A stretch of 64,000 bases of DNA from Allopusillimonas lactea (GTDB lineage Bacteria > Pseudomonadota > Gammaproteobacteria > Burkholderiales > Burkholderiaceae_B). Positions 48,683 through 57,780 of this stretch are shown here, one piece after another (position 1 is the first letter of the stretch; each line of letters opens with the position of its first letter). Made by a program: the position numbers and the translations under genes. The notes under the pieces are model-generated. The model saw nothing but the letters and a program-made list of their open reading frames with translations. It ran no database searches and was not told the DNA's origin. The DNA lies in the NCBI RefSeq assembly GCF_021653995.1, contig NZ_JAJJOZ010000001.1, positions 248,001 to 312,000 of the forward strand. The letters run 5' to 3'.

Positions 48683-49246
48683 CTTGTTGCGCCAGCAGGC
48701 CACCATTGAAAAGAATAAGGCTTGCGGCATACGGATGCCATGCCAGCCGATCAGTGCGGGCGCGTGCCAGAATAGGGCCGAAATGAGCACATACAGCAGG
48801 CCGAAGGTAATGAAGGGCCCACGCATGGCAAGCAGCAGGGCGTGCTCGTTGATAGCGCCGTCGGTGTTGAGTACCGCGGATAGGTCGCCCAGAAAGGGTA
48901 GGGTGGCGGCAAAACCCGCCGCCAGGCAGACCAGCAAGTAGGCCAGGCCCAATGCGAGCAGCCGTTTTCGGGTGTCACGCTTGCGCAGGGGCTGCAACCA
49001 CATAGACAACAGCATGCGTCGTCCGTCGGCGATGTTGCGGCAGGCGCAGAGGGTGATGAACGTGAGGATAGGGGTGCCGGCGATCAACGCCATCTGCCCA
49101 AGCAGCGGAATGAGGTAGCTGATTGAGATCAGCACGCTGGTCACCATGCTCCAGAAGAACATGGCCATGGGCTGGCGGCGGAACAGGCCAAAACCGTCCT
49201 GGATCCAGGACCATCCGGCAGTGATCGGCAGGGTAGCGGCTTGCAT
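48461..49246 (-). CDS. BPSS1780-family membrane protein
   Basis: This 261-residue protein has about six membrane segments and the BPSS1780-type start WSWIQDGFGLFRRQPMAMFFWSMV, followed by LLGQMALIAGTPILTFITLCACRNIADGR. The family is conserved in betaproteobacteria and has no known function. It is convergent with the DUF192 gene, and its 3' end overlaps that gene's extension. Confidence 0.8.
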   Translation of the reverse strand: MQAATLPITAGWSWIQDGFGLFRRQPMAMFFWSMVTSVLISISYLIPLLGQMALIAGTPILTFITLCACRNIADGRRMLLSMWLQPLRKRDTRKRLLALGLAYLLVCLAAGFAATLPFLGDLSAVLNTDGAINEHALLLAMRGPFITFGLLYVLISALFWHAPALIGWHGIRMPQALFFSMVACWRNKLPFLAYGASWAAIFFAIQTAAGMIVSMGISAAAMQVLLTPVNIIVAAILYCSFYPAYVSVFGNVYQAESEMDA

Positions 49247-49268
49247 GCGACGAACCTTTGTGTACGGC

Positions 49269-50234
49269 TTATAACGGGCGCGGCGCTACGGTGCGGCGCA
49301 GACGAAGGATGCGTTCGAAGTGGCGCGGATCGTGCGGCTTGAGGGTTTGCGCCGGCCGCGGCAGGAAGTAATCATACAGCCGTGACGTCCAGAAACGCAG
49401 CGCGGCGCCTTGCAGCATCAGTGGCCAGGCCTGGCGTTCTTCGGGCGTGAAGGGCCTTACGGCGCGGTAAGCGTGCAGCCACGCATGCAGCTTGTGGTCG
49501 TCGAAACCACCTGTTGCGCGGTCGATGCACCAGTCGTTGACACTGACGGCCACATCGAACAGCCAGGTGTCGCACCCGGCGAAGTAGAAATCGATGATGC
49601 CGCCCATGCGGGGCATCTCGAAGGTGCCGTCGAACAATACGTTGTCGCGGAACAGGTCGCAGTGCGCCGGGCCGTTGGGCAGCTTGGCGTAGGCGGCGCT
49701 GGCGGCGAATTCAATCTGCTCGGCCAACGTTGCGCGGATCATTTCTGCCTGTGCCTCGTCGAGGAAAGGCAGAACCTTGGGCACGGTCTCGCGCCACCAC
49801 ACCAGCCCGCGAAGATTGGGCTGGTGGATGGGGAAATCCTGTGCCGCCAGGTGTGCACGCGCCAGCGTCTGGCCCGCCAGCGCGCAGTGCGCGGCGCTTG
49901 GCGCTGGCTCGTAGCCGCCCGACAGGCGTGTAACAATGGCGCAGGGCTTGCCGTGCAGTGTGGTGAGCCGGCCGCCCTCGCGCAGAGTTTGTGGCTCTGG
50001 CACGGGGATGCCGCGTGTGGCCAAGTGGTGCATGAGCTCGATATAGAACGGCAGTTGCTCATGCGTGAGCACTTCGAACAGTGTCAGTACGTACTCGCCC
50101 CGGGTGGTAGTGAGGAAGTAATTGGTGTTTTCGATGCCGGCCGTGATGCCCCGCAGTGAAACGAGGTCGCCAAGGGCGTAGCGGGTGAGAAGCGTGCTGG
50201 CGTCGCTATCGCTGACTGGGGTGAATACGGCCAT
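49269..50234 (-). CDS. thrB: Homoserine kinase (type II, APH-fold)
   Basis: This 321-residue enzyme phosphorylates homoserine with ATP, the penultimate step of threonine synthesis. It shows the ThrB II hallmarks: MAVFTPVSDSDASTLLTRYALGDLVSLRGITAGIENTNYF at the start, the catalytic loop PAHCDLFRDNVLFDG, and the metal-binding GGIIDFYFAG. Length is typical for the betaproteobacterial form. It starts 14 bases from the membrane-protein gene downstream and is on the same strand. Confidence 0.93.
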   Translation of the reverse strand: MAVFTPVSDSDASTLLTRYALGDLVSLRGITAGIENTNYFLTTTRGEYVLTLFEVLTHEQLPFYIELMHHLATRGIPVPEPQTLREGGRLTTLHGKPCAIVTRLSGGYEPAPSAAHCALAGQTLARAHLAAQDFPIHQPNLRGLVWWRETVPKVLPFLDEAQAEMIRATLAEQIEFAASAAYAKLPNGPAHCDLFRDNVLFDGTFEMPRMGGIIDFYFAGCDTWLFDVAVSVNDWCIDRATGGFDDHKLHAWLHAYRAVRPFTPEERQAWPLMLQGAALRFWTSRLYDYFLPRPAQTLKPHDPRHFERILRLRRTVAPRPL

Positions 50235-50449
50235 ATGGAACTGGATGTGAGACGGTTTGGATGCGCAAGGGATAGAACGGCGGGTGTCGCTAATGTGCAG
50301 GGGAGATTATCGCCCCGCAGGCGGATTGTAGTCGCACCGGTCAGCGATGGCGGGTCGGCCGGCTGATTTTAGTGCATTGGGCGCCCGCCCCATGCGCGAA
50401 CCACGGGCGGGCGCGTGCCAAACACGTGGTCACGGGGGCGGGGCGGGTA

Positions 50450-51316
50450 TCATGCGCCGGCCAACTGCTGGGCGTGATGGCGCAGATGGTCTTCGATGAA
50501 AGTCGAGATGAAGTAATAGCCGTGGTCGTAACCTTCGTGCTCGCGCAAGACCAGTGGCTGGCCAACTGCGGCGCAGGCCTGCCCGAATGCCTGCGGGCGC
50601 AGTTGTTCGGCGAGGAATTGGTCGGCCAGGCCCTGGTCGATCAGGATGCCGCCCGGAAACACGGGCTGGCCAGCCTTGGCGATGAGCCGGGTGGCGTCAT
50701 AATCGTGCCAGGCATGCCGGTCTTCGCCCAGATAGCCGCTGAAGGCTTTTTGCCCCCAGGGGCAGTTGGCTGGTGCGGCGATGGGCGCGAATGCGGACAG
50801 AGAGCGGAAGCGTGCGGGATTGCGCAGGCCCAGTACCAGCGCGCCGTGGCCGCCCATGGAGTGCCCCATGATGCCGATGGCGTTTGGGCGCACCGGTAGC
50901 GCGCCAGCGACGAGATCGTAAAGCTCCTGCACGATGTAGCTGTACATGCGGTAGTGGCTGCTCCAGGGGGCGCGGGTGGCGTCAAGGTAAAAGCCGGCCC
51001 CGGCGCCGAAGTCCCAGTGATCGGTCTCACCGGGGATGCCTGCGCCGCGCGGACTGGTGTCCGGGGCGATCAGGATCAGCCCTTCGCGCGCCGCGGCGCG
51101 CTGTGCACCGGCCTTGATCATGAAGGTTTCTTCAGTGCAGGTCAGGCCCGCCAGATAAAACACGGCGGGGCAGGGTTTGCCCTGTACCGCATTGGGCGGC
51201 AGATAGACGGAAAAGCGCATCGGCAGGCCGATGACGTCCGAGGCATGGCGGTAGAAGCGTTGCATGCCGTCGAAACAGCGGTGTTCGCTGATGAGTTCTA
51301 GAGGCTGATGCGTCAT
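50450..51316 (-). CDS. fghA: S-formylglutathione hydrolase
   Basis: This 288-residue serine esterase hydrolyses S-formylglutathione to formate and glutathione, the second step of formaldehyde detoxification. The nucleophile elbow GHSMGGHGAL is at about residues 148-157, and other landmarks are MRFSVYLPPNAVQGKPCPAVFYLAGLTCTEE, DTSPRG and HEGYDHGYYF, which supplies the catalytic His. It is the second gene after adhC on the minus strand, with which it forms the pathway. Confidence 0.95.
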   Translation of the reverse strand: MTHQPLELISEHRCFDGMQRFYRHASDVIGLPMRFSVYLPPNAVQGKPCPAVFYLAGLTCTEETFMIKAGAQRAAAREGLILIAPDTSPRGAGIPGETDHWDFGAGAGFYLDATRAPWSSHYRMYSYIVQELYDLVAGALPVRPNAIGIMGHSMGGHGALVLGLRNPARFRSLSAFAPIAAPANCPWGQKAFSGYLGEDRHAWHDYDATRLIAKAGQPVFPGGILIDQGLADQFLAEQLRPQAFGQACAAVGQPLVLREHEGYDHGYYFISTFIEDHLRHHAQQLAGA

Positions 51317-51440
51317 GTCTGGAGTCTCCAGCCGCTGGCGCGGGCTTGGCCCGACGCCAGTGGAACTGATTGGATTGAAAATGCCTCGCTAGAGGGCGTA
51401 CAGGGTGCGCTGACTGGCTGCCGCCGTCAGCGACGCCGGA

Positions 51441-52547
51441 TCAGTACAGGACGACGGACCGGATCGACTCGCCGCGCTTCATTAGCTCGAAGCCTTCGTT
51501 GATGCGATCAAGCGGCAAGGTGTGTGTGATGAGGTCGTCGATGTTGATCTTGCCGTCCATATACCAGTCGACAATCTTGGGCACGTCGGTGCGCCCGCGC
51601 GCGCCGCCGAAGGCGCTGCCTTTCCAGACGCGGCCGGTGACCAATTGGAAGGGACGGGTGGAGATTTCGGCACCCGCCTCGGCCACACCGATGATGACCG
51701 ATTGCCCCCAGCCGCGGTGGCAGCATTCGAGTGCCTGGCGCATCACTTTGGTGTTGCCGATGCATTCGAAGGAGTAATCGGCCCCGCCGTCGGTGAGTTG
51801 GATGATATGGTCGACCACGTTTTCGACGTCATTGGGATTGACGAAGTGTGTCATGCCGAATTTACGCGCCATGGCTTCGCGTTCGGGGTTCAGGTCGACG
51901 CCGATGATTTTGTCGGCGCCGACCATTTTGGCACCCTGGATGACGTTCAGGCCGATACCCCCCAAACCGAACACCACCACATTGGCCCCAGCCTCTACCT
52001 TGGCTGTGAACAGCACGGCGCCGATCCCGGTCGTTACGCCGCAGCCGATATAGCAGACTTTGTCGAAGGGAGCGTCGTCGCGGATCTTGGCCAGGGCAAT
52101 CACGGGCACTACGATATGGTTGGAGAAGGTTGATGTGCCCATGTAATGGTGCACGGGCTTACCTCCGACCGTGAAGCGCGAGGTGCCGTCTGGCATCAGG
52201 CCTTTGCCTTGGGTGGCGCGGATGGCCGTGCACAGATTTGTCTTGCGCGATAGACAGGATTTGCACTGGCGGCATTCGGGCGTGTACAGGGGGATGACAT
52301 GATCGCCAGGCTTGAGCGAGGTGACGCCAGGGCCTACCTCGAGCACCACGCCCGCGCCTTCGTGCCCGAGAATTGCCGGGAACAGGCCCTCGGGGTCGGC
52401 GCCGGACAGCGTGTAATAATCGGTATGGCAGATGCCCGTGGCCTTGATTTCGACCAGCACCTCAAAGGTTTTGGGGCCGGCCAGCTCGACGTCTTCGATG
52501 GTGAGGGGCGCGCCTGCCTTCCAGGCGATTGCTGCTTTTGTTTTCAT
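51441..52547 (-). CDS. adhC: S-(hydroxymethyl)glutathione dehydrogenase
   Basis: This 368-residue class III alcohol dehydrogenase oxidises S-hydroxymethylglutathione with NAD+. Catalytic zinc ligands are in ATGICHTDYYTLSG and GHEGAGVVLEVG, the structural zinc cysteines in CRQCKSCLSRKTNLC, and the NAD-binding GLGGIGLNVIQGAKMVGA near residue 195. It ends VVLY as usual. It is upstream of fghA; no FrmR-type regulator is seen. Confidence 0.95.
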   Translation of the reverse strand: MKTKAAIAWKAGAPLTIEDVELAGPKTFEVLVEIKATGICHTDYYTLSGADPEGLFPAILGHEGAGVVLEVGPGVTSLKPGDHVIPLYTPECRQCKSCLSRKTNLCTAIRATQGKGLMPDGTSRFTVGGKPVHHYMGTSTFSNHIVVPVIALAKIRDDAPFDKVCYIGCGVTTGIGAVLFTAKVEAGANVVVFGLGGIGLNVIQGAKMVGADKIIGVDLNPEREAMARKFGMTHFVNPNDVENVVDHIIQLTDGGADYSFECIGNTKVMRQALECCHRGWGQSVIIGVAEAGAEISTRPFQLVTGRVWKGSAFGGARGRTDVPKIVDWYMDGKINIDDLITHTLPLDRINEGFELMKRGESIRSVVLY

Positions 52548-52697
52548 GGTTTCGCGTCCGTGTGACTTAAAATAGAGAACCCGTCGGGCTCATGCAAGTC
52601 TATGTGAGTCCGCAGGTTCATTCAAGGCCGCTGCGCCTGGCGCGGCGGCGGGCATGATACACGTTATCCGCCCCGCGTCCGATATTGGCTTTTTCTT

Positions 52698-53714
52698 GTG
52701 ACAACAACATCGCTTTCCCCTACCGCATGGCGCCTGTGCGTCGCACCGATGATCGACGTAACCGACAGGCATTGTCGTTATTTTCATCGTTTGTTGTCGC
52801 CGCATGCCCGTCTGTACACCGAGATGATCACGACCGGGGCGCTGACACACGGCGATGCGGCCAGGCATCTCGACTTCAACGAGGTGGAGCATCCCGTCGC
52901 ACTGCAGTTGGGTGGCAGCGAGCCCACTGCACTGGCGCGTTCGGCGCGCCTGGGCGAGCAGTGGGGCTACGACGAAATCAACCTCAACTGCGGCTGCCCC
53001 TCCGAGCGGGTGCGGCGCGGTGCCTTTGGCGCCTGCCTGATGGCTGAACCCGCGTTGGTGGCCGATTGCATCAAGGCCATGCAAGACGCAGTTTCAGTGC
53101 CCGTTACCGTCAAACACCGCCTGGGTCTGGACTACAACGACGACCACGGCTTCGTGCACGATTTCGTCGGCAAGCTGTACGATGCGGGGTGCCGAGTATT
53201 CGTGGTGCACGCGCGCAATGCTGTGCTCAAGGGCCTGTCGCCCAAAGACAACCGCGAGATCCCGCCGCTGCGCTACGAGCGTGCGGCGCAATTGAAGGCG
53301 GATTTCCCAGGCTGTGTATTCGTGCTTAATGGCGGCATTGCCACGGTGCCCGATGCGGTGGCACTCATGGCGCGCTTTGATGGGGTAATGCTGGGACGCG
53401 CCGCGTGGCATAACCCGGGCATCCTGGCAGCGATCGAGCATGAACGTGACCCCGGCTTTGCGCTGCCCGACCCTGACGCAGTGGTTGCCGACATGACGCG
53501 TTACGCCGAAGCTCAGGTTAAGCGCGGCGTGCCCCTGCGCATTATTGTGCGCGGCCTGCTGGGGTGGATGGCGGGCACGCCTGGAGCGCGCGGTTGGCGA
53601 CGTACGCTGTCGGATGTCGCGCTGCTCAAAAACAATGACCCGGCCTTGATAGGCCGGGCCTGGGAGGCGTTTCGCAACGCTGCGGGCACGGCGGGGCACC
53701 TGCTGCCCGACTGA
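52698..53714 (+). CDS. dusA: tRNA-dihydrouridine synthase A
   Basis: This 338-residue flavoenzyme reduces U20/U20a in tRNA D-loops. The Dus motifs are CVAPMIDVTDRHCRYFHRLLSP, the substrate/FMN motif NLNCGCPSERVRRGAFGACLM with the catalytic Cys, VKHRLGLD, and LNGGI...DGVMLGRAAWHNP. Length is normal. It is divergent from adhC. The GTG start at 52698 is used. Confidence 0.93.
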   Translation: MTTTSLSPTAWRLCVAPMIDVTDRHCRYFHRLLSPHARLYTEMITTGALTHGDAARHLDFNEVEHPVALQLGGSEPTALARSARLGEQWGYDEINLNCGCPSERVRRGAFGACLMAEPALVADCIKAMQDAVSVPVTVKHRLGLDYNDDHGFVHDFVGKLYDAGCRVFVVHARNAVLKGLSPKDNREIPPLRYERAAQLKADFPGCVFVLNGGIATVPDAVALMARFDGVMLGRAAWHNPGILAAIEHERDPGFALPDPDAVVADMTRYAEAQVKRGVPLRIIVRGLLGWMAGTPGARGWRRTLSDVALLKNNDPALIGRAWEAFRNAAGTAGHLLPD

Positions 53715-53732
53715 GGCGGCAGGAGGCCAAAT

Positions 53733-53761
53733 GGCCCGCGCGACGGCCGCTGGCGCGGGCC
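53733..53761. terminator. Hairpin between convergent dusA and the CBS gene
   Basis: A 9-bp stem (GGCCCGCGC with GCGCGGGCC) around an 11-base loop, without a strong T-run. It may end transcription from either side. Confidence 0.5.
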
Positions 53762-53768
53762 GACGGCC

Positions 53769-54233
53769 TTATTGGCCCGTGCGTGCGGCCTCGGTATCCG
53801 ACGGCCAATCGCGGATGTACGCCTTTAGCATGTCGTTCTCGAACTGTTGCGCCGCCACGATAGCCTGCGCCATGTCGTAGAACGAAATCACACCCAGCAG
53901 CGTCGGGCCATCCATGACCGGGATGTAGCGCGCGTGCTTTTCGAGCATGAGGCGCTGCACTTCGTCGGCGCTGGTATTGGGCGATACACTGACCGGTGCG
54001 TCGTCCATGATGCTGCGAAGCGTGTTGTCGCCAGTGACGCCATGGTTGTCGTGCAAGTGCCGGATGATTTCCCGGAACGTCACCATGCCCGTCAATTGGC
54101 CGTGCTCCATGATGACCAGGGAGCCGATGTCCTGTTCGCTCATGGTTTCGAGGGCGCGGATGATGGGCATGTCGGGCGTGGCTGTGTACAGCGTATTGCC
54201 TTTGACGCGTAGTATTTCGTTTACCCGTAGCAT
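53769..54233 (-). CDS. Two-CBS-domain protein
   Basis: This 154-residue protein consists of two CBS domains (residues ~1-65 and ~72-135): DMPIIRALETMSEQDIGSLVIMEHGQLTGMVTFREI and SPNTSADEVQRLMLEKHARYIPVMDGPTLLGVISFYDM. Such proteins bind adenine nucleotides and regulate partner enzymes or channels. It is next to the YihY/BrkB gene, with a 9-base gap, so they may be cotranscribed. Confidence 0.88.
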   Translation of the reverse strand: MLRVNEILRVKGNTLYTATPDMPIIRALETMSEQDIGSLVIMEHGQLTGMVTFREIIRHLHDNHGVTGDNTLRSIMDDAPVSVSPNTSADEVQRLMLEKHARYIPVMDGPTLLGVISFYDMAQAIVAAQQFENDMLKAYIRDWPSDTEAARTGQ

Positions 54234-54242
54234 GGTAGCCTC

Positions 54243-55583
54243 CTACCCTGTTGTGTCGTTCATTGTATTTTGCACCATCCTGTGTCGTTCGTGTAGGGGC
54301 GCGGTATCGAACAGGCTTTCAAGCCGCGGAGGCTTGGCGACCAGCGCTTTGGCAATGGCGTCGAGCAGCGCCTGGTTGCCGCGCAGCGCGGGCTGGCGGC
54401 GGTCCACCAGCATGGCATCCACCAGGCGGCCGATATCGGCGGCCCGCTGGTCGCAGGACAACACCCACACTACGTCGCCGCTCTCCATGGTATCAACCGC
54501 ATAGCCAAGGTCTTTGAGCCGGCAGAGCACCCGCGCCAGCTCATCCTGGTGGATTTGCAGGCGATCGCACAGATAGGCCGTGCCTAGGCCGGGCGAGGGG
54601 CCTTCGGCCTGGGCCTGCCACAGCAGGCGCAGTGCGCGCAGCGCGTCGATGAACTCGTCGCCGGTGTAGTGCACCAGCGCCCAACGGCGCTGCCGCAGCG
54701 ACGGGAGAATGGCGGCCACCGTGGCACCGACCAATATCACCAGCCACGACAGATAAATCCACATCAGGAAGATTGGCACCGTGGCAAAGGCGCCATATAT
54801 GACGGTATAGGAAGGAAAACGGGCAAGGTAGTAGGCAAACCCGGCGCGCATGATTTCGAGCACCACGGCCGTGCCGATGCCGCCGACGAACGCGTCGCGC
54901 CACGCCACCTTGCAGTTGGGCACCATGCGGAATAGCAGGGTGAAGGCAGTGCCGGTGATCAGCAGTGGCGTCAGCGAGAGCGCAAAGCCGCCCTGGGACA
55001 AGTCGCCGATGACGCCGTCACTCTTGCGCGCCAGCAGGGACAGCGCCCAGGGGCTTGCCCCGGCGAGGATAGGGCCGAGCGAGACAAGCGCCCAGTAGGC
55101 CAGCATGCGTTGGCGGATCGGCCGTTGCTGACGCACCTGCCAGATGTCATTGAACGCTTCGTCGATTGTCATGATCAGCGATATCGACGTTACGATAAGA
55201 AACAAGGAACCTACGGCCGTGAGCCCCGACGCCTTGGCGGCGAACTGGTTCAGATACTGCATGACGGTATCCGACACTGAAGGGGGCATCAGACTGGCCG
55301 TCAGGAAATTCTGCAGCGCCAACTGGAATTCGTTGAACATCGGGAAGGCCGTGAACAGCGACAGCACAACGGTAAGCAGCGGCACCAGGCTGAGCACGGT
55401 GGTGAACGTCAGGCTAGACGCCACCTGCATCAGTTTTTTGTCTCCGGCGCGCTGGATGACGAACCGCGCAACGGCACCGCTGTTGGCCGGCAGCGCGAAC
55501 AGATCACGCGCAGTTGAGCGCAAGCGGCTCGAAAGGCGGGTGGAAGCTTTCCCGCCGACATGGTTTGTATCGTCTTGCGGCAT
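54243..55583 (-). CDS. YihY/BrkB-family inner-membrane protein
   Basis: This 446-residue protein has six membrane segments in residues ~50-320, with the family patterns LMQVASSLTFTTVLSLVPLLTVVLS, IWQVRQQRPIRQRMLAYW, FRMVPNCKVAWRDAFVGGIGTAVVLEIMRAGFAYYLARF and YGAFATVPIFLMWIYLSWLVILVGA. The C-terminal soluble part holds a winged-helix-like region. BrkB of Bordetella is linked to serum resistance; the family was once misnamed RNase BN. The exact function here is not known. Confidence 0.87.
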   Translation of the reverse strand: MPQDDTNHVGGKASTRLSSRLRSTARDLFALPANSGAVARFVIQRAGDKKLMQVASSLTFTTVLSLVPLLTVVLSLFTAFPMFNEFQLALQNFLTASLMPPSVSDTVMQYLNQFAAKASGLTAVGSLFLIVTSISLIMTIDEAFNDIWQVRQQRPIRQRMLAYWALVSLGPILAGASPWALSLLARKSDGVIGDLSQGGFALSLTPLLITGTAFTLLFRMVPNCKVAWRDAFVGGIGTAVVLEIMRAGFAYYLARFPSYTVIYGAFATVPIFLMWIYLSWLVILVGATVAAILPSLRQRRWALVHYTGDEFIDALRALRLLWQAQAEGPSPGLGTAYLCDRLQIHQDELARVLCRLKDLGYAVDTMESGDVVWVLSCDQRAADIGRLVDAMLVDRRQPALRGNQALLDAIAKALVAKPPRLESLFDTAPLHERHRMVQNTMNDTTG

Positions 55584-55651
55584 GCGTGTCAGAACCTTTC
55601 TGTGTTTCCTGGGGCCCGGCGCAGGGGGCGCTTTCGAGTGATAATACCAGC

Positions 55652-56158
55652 ATGAGTACGCAACTTAATCCCATTCTGCGCCACGGCGCATCCGTAACGC
55701 TGGTCGCGCTGATCATCCTTTGCCTGGCCTGGGAGTTGCGTCTGGCGCCCCTGCGGCCCGGCGGTTCGCTGCTGGCGCTCAAGGCCCTGCCGCTGCTGCT
55801 GCCGCTGCGCGGCGTGCTCAAGGGCAGTCTCTATACCCTGCAGTGGGCCGCCATGCTGATCCTGCTGTACTTCATGGAAGGGGTGGTGCGGGCGTGGTCT
55901 GATACGTCGCCGGTATCGGTGGCCTTGGCCCTGGCTGAAACAGGGCTGGCGCTGGTGTTCTATTGTTGCGCCATCTTTTACCTGAAGCCCGCGAAACGGG
56001 CGGCGAAGCTGGCGGCCAAAAACGCTGAGGCGATGGTGGCCGGGGGTGCCGCGGGTATCGCGGCGCGGATCACGCCGGACGGGGTCCCGGACGAGGTGCC
56101 AGGGCAGGTGCACGACGCCGCTGGCGATGCGCCTAGGTCGGCAGCGCCGCAATCATAG
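55652..56158 (+). CDS. DUF2069 membrane protein
   Basis: This 168-residue protein has four membrane helices in residues ~12-112 and matches DUF2069 (LCLAWELRLAPLRPGGSLLALKALPLLLPLRG, then LYTLQWAAMLILLYFMEGVVR). The C-terminal ~50 residues are Ala/Gly-rich and acidic. The function is unknown. It is just upstream of selO. Confidence 0.8.
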   Translation: MSTQLNPILRHGASVTLVALIILCLAWELRLAPLRPGGSLLALKALPLLLPLRGVLKGSLYTLQWAAMLILLYFMEGVVRAWSDTSPVSVALALAETGLALVFYCCAIFYLKPAKRAAKLAAKNAEAMVAGGAAGIAARITPDGVPDEVPGQVHDAAGDAPRSAAPQS

Positions 56159-56166
56159 GGGGCGTC

Positions 56167-57651
56167 ATGGATCAGGTCGTGCTCAAAGACTCGCTGGTCG
56201 CGCTGGAGGTTGCTAACTCGTACGCTTCGCTGCCGGCCGCGTTCTACACGCGGTTGGCCCCGCAACCTTTGACTGAGCCCAGGCTGCTGCACGCTAACGC
56301 AGGTGTGGCAGCCATGCTGGGTTTGTCCGAAACGGCGCTGGCCGCGCCTGAGTTCCTGCAGGTGTTTTCCGGCGGGCAGCCGTTGCCCGGCGGTGACACT
56401 ATCGCCGCCGTATACAGTGGGCACCAGTTCGGTGTCTGGGCGGGGCAGCTTGGCGATGGCCGCGCGCATCTGCTGGGTGAAGTGATTACGCCCGCCGGCA
56501 ATCTTGAGTTGCAGCTCAAGGGGTCGGGCCTGACGCCTTATTCGCGCATGGGCGATGGCCGTGCGGTTTTGCGGTCGTCGGTGCGCGAATACCTCGCAAG
56601 CGAGGCGATGGCCGGCCTGGGCATACCCACTACTCGCGCGCTGGCGTTGGTTGTGTCCAATGACCCGGTCTATCGCGAAACAGTCGAAACCGCAGCCATA
56701 GTCACCCGCGTCTCGCCCAGCTTTGTCCGTTTCGGGTCGTTTGAGCATTGGGCCAATCAACCGGACAATCTGCGCATTCTGCTTGAGTACGTGGCGCGCA
56801 GGCATTACCCCGAGTGCATGGAACAGGTCGGCCCCGACAATGCGCCTGCGCTGGCCGCGCGAGTGCTGGCCGAAGTCACCGTGCGCACTGCCCGGCTGAT
56901 TGCCGATTGGCAAACGGCCGGTTTTTGTCACGGGGTGATGAATACCGACAACATGTCCATCCTGGGCTTGACGCTGGATTACGGTCCTTACGGTTTCATG
57001 GATGCCTTTCAGGCAGGCTACGTGTGCAACCACAGTGATACTGCCGGGCGTTACGCCTGGAACACGCAGCCCGCCGTGGCGCACTGGAATCTCTACCGCC
57101 TGGGCAGCGCCTTGCTGCAATTGGGCGGCGAGCAGGACGCACTCAAGGCCGCATTGGGCGGCTACGAAGAAGCATTCCTTGCCGCATACCGCGGAAATCT
57201 GGCGCGCAAACTCGGCCTTGCGGGCTACCAAAACGGCGACGACACGCTGATCGACGGCTGGTGGCGCCTGCTGCACACACAGTCGGCGGATTTCACCCTC
57301 AGCTTTCGTGCGCTGGCCGGTGCGGCGGCGGACAGCGACGCCTTTGTGGCGCGTTTTCCCGAACGCGAGCCGGCGCGAGCCTGGGTTGACCAATATCTGG
57401 CACGGCTGGCGCGGGATGGTCGCCCCGACGCAGAGCGTGTGGCGCAGATGAACGGTGCCAACCCGCTTTATGTGCTGCGCAATTATTTGGCCGAAAACGC
57501 TATCCGGGCAGCCGCGCGCGGCGATGCCACTGAAATCGATACCCTGCTCAGGCTGCTGCGCGAACCCTATACAGAGCGTGCGGGCTATGAAGCCTATGCG
57601 GCGGAGCCGCCGCAATGGGCGGGCATGCTCGAAGTGAGCTGTTCGTCATGA
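56167..57651 (+). CDS. selO: Protein adenylyltransferase SelO (YdiU)
   Basis: This 494-residue pseudokinase-fold enzyme transfers AMP from ATP to protein Ser/Thr/Tyr residues. SelO landmarks are YSGHQFGVWAGQLGDGRAHLLGE, LQLKGSGLTPYSRMGDGRAVLRSSVREYLASEAM, CHGVMNTDNMSILGLTLDYGPYGFMD (with catalytic Asn/Asp) and MNGANPLYVLRNYLAENAI. The terminal Cys-Ser-Ser matches bacterial SelO forms. It starts 8 bases after the DUF2069 gene. Confidence 0.95.
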   Translation: MDQVVLKDSLVALEVANSYASLPAAFYTRLAPQPLTEPRLLHANAGVAAMLGLSETALAAPEFLQVFSGGQPLPGGDTIAAVYSGHQFGVWAGQLGDGRAHLLGEVITPAGNLELQLKGSGLTPYSRMGDGRAVLRSSVREYLASEAMAGLGIPTTRALALVVSNDPVYRETVETAAIVTRVSPSFVRFGSFEHWANQPDNLRILLEYVARRHYPECMEQVGPDNAPALAARVLAEVTVRTARLIADWQTAGFCHGVMNTDNMSILGLTLDYGPYGFMDAFQAGYVCNHSDTAGRYAWNTQPAVAHWNLYRLGSALLQLGGEQDALKAALGGYEEAFLAAYRGNLARKLGLAGYQNGDDTLIDGWWRLLHTQSADFTLSFRALAGAAADSDAFVARFPEREPARAWVDQYLARLARDGRPDAERVAQMNGANPLYVLRNYLAENAIRAAARGDATEIDTLLRLLREPYTERAGYEAYAAEPPQWAGMLEVSCSS

Positions 57652-57780
57652 GGTGCGTGGGTACAGTTGCCATGGCCGGCGACGCAGGCTCTACTACAAT
57701 CGTCTATCAGATCGCGGCAGCGCTTTGCACTGCGATGGCGCGTCCCACCTTTTTACGTAACCCTTCACAATAAAACGATT

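Noticed and set aside
55978..57615. 545-residue minus-strand frame opposite selO
   Set aside because: Long antisense frames are expected in high-GC genes; the plus strand encodes SelO with all its motifs.
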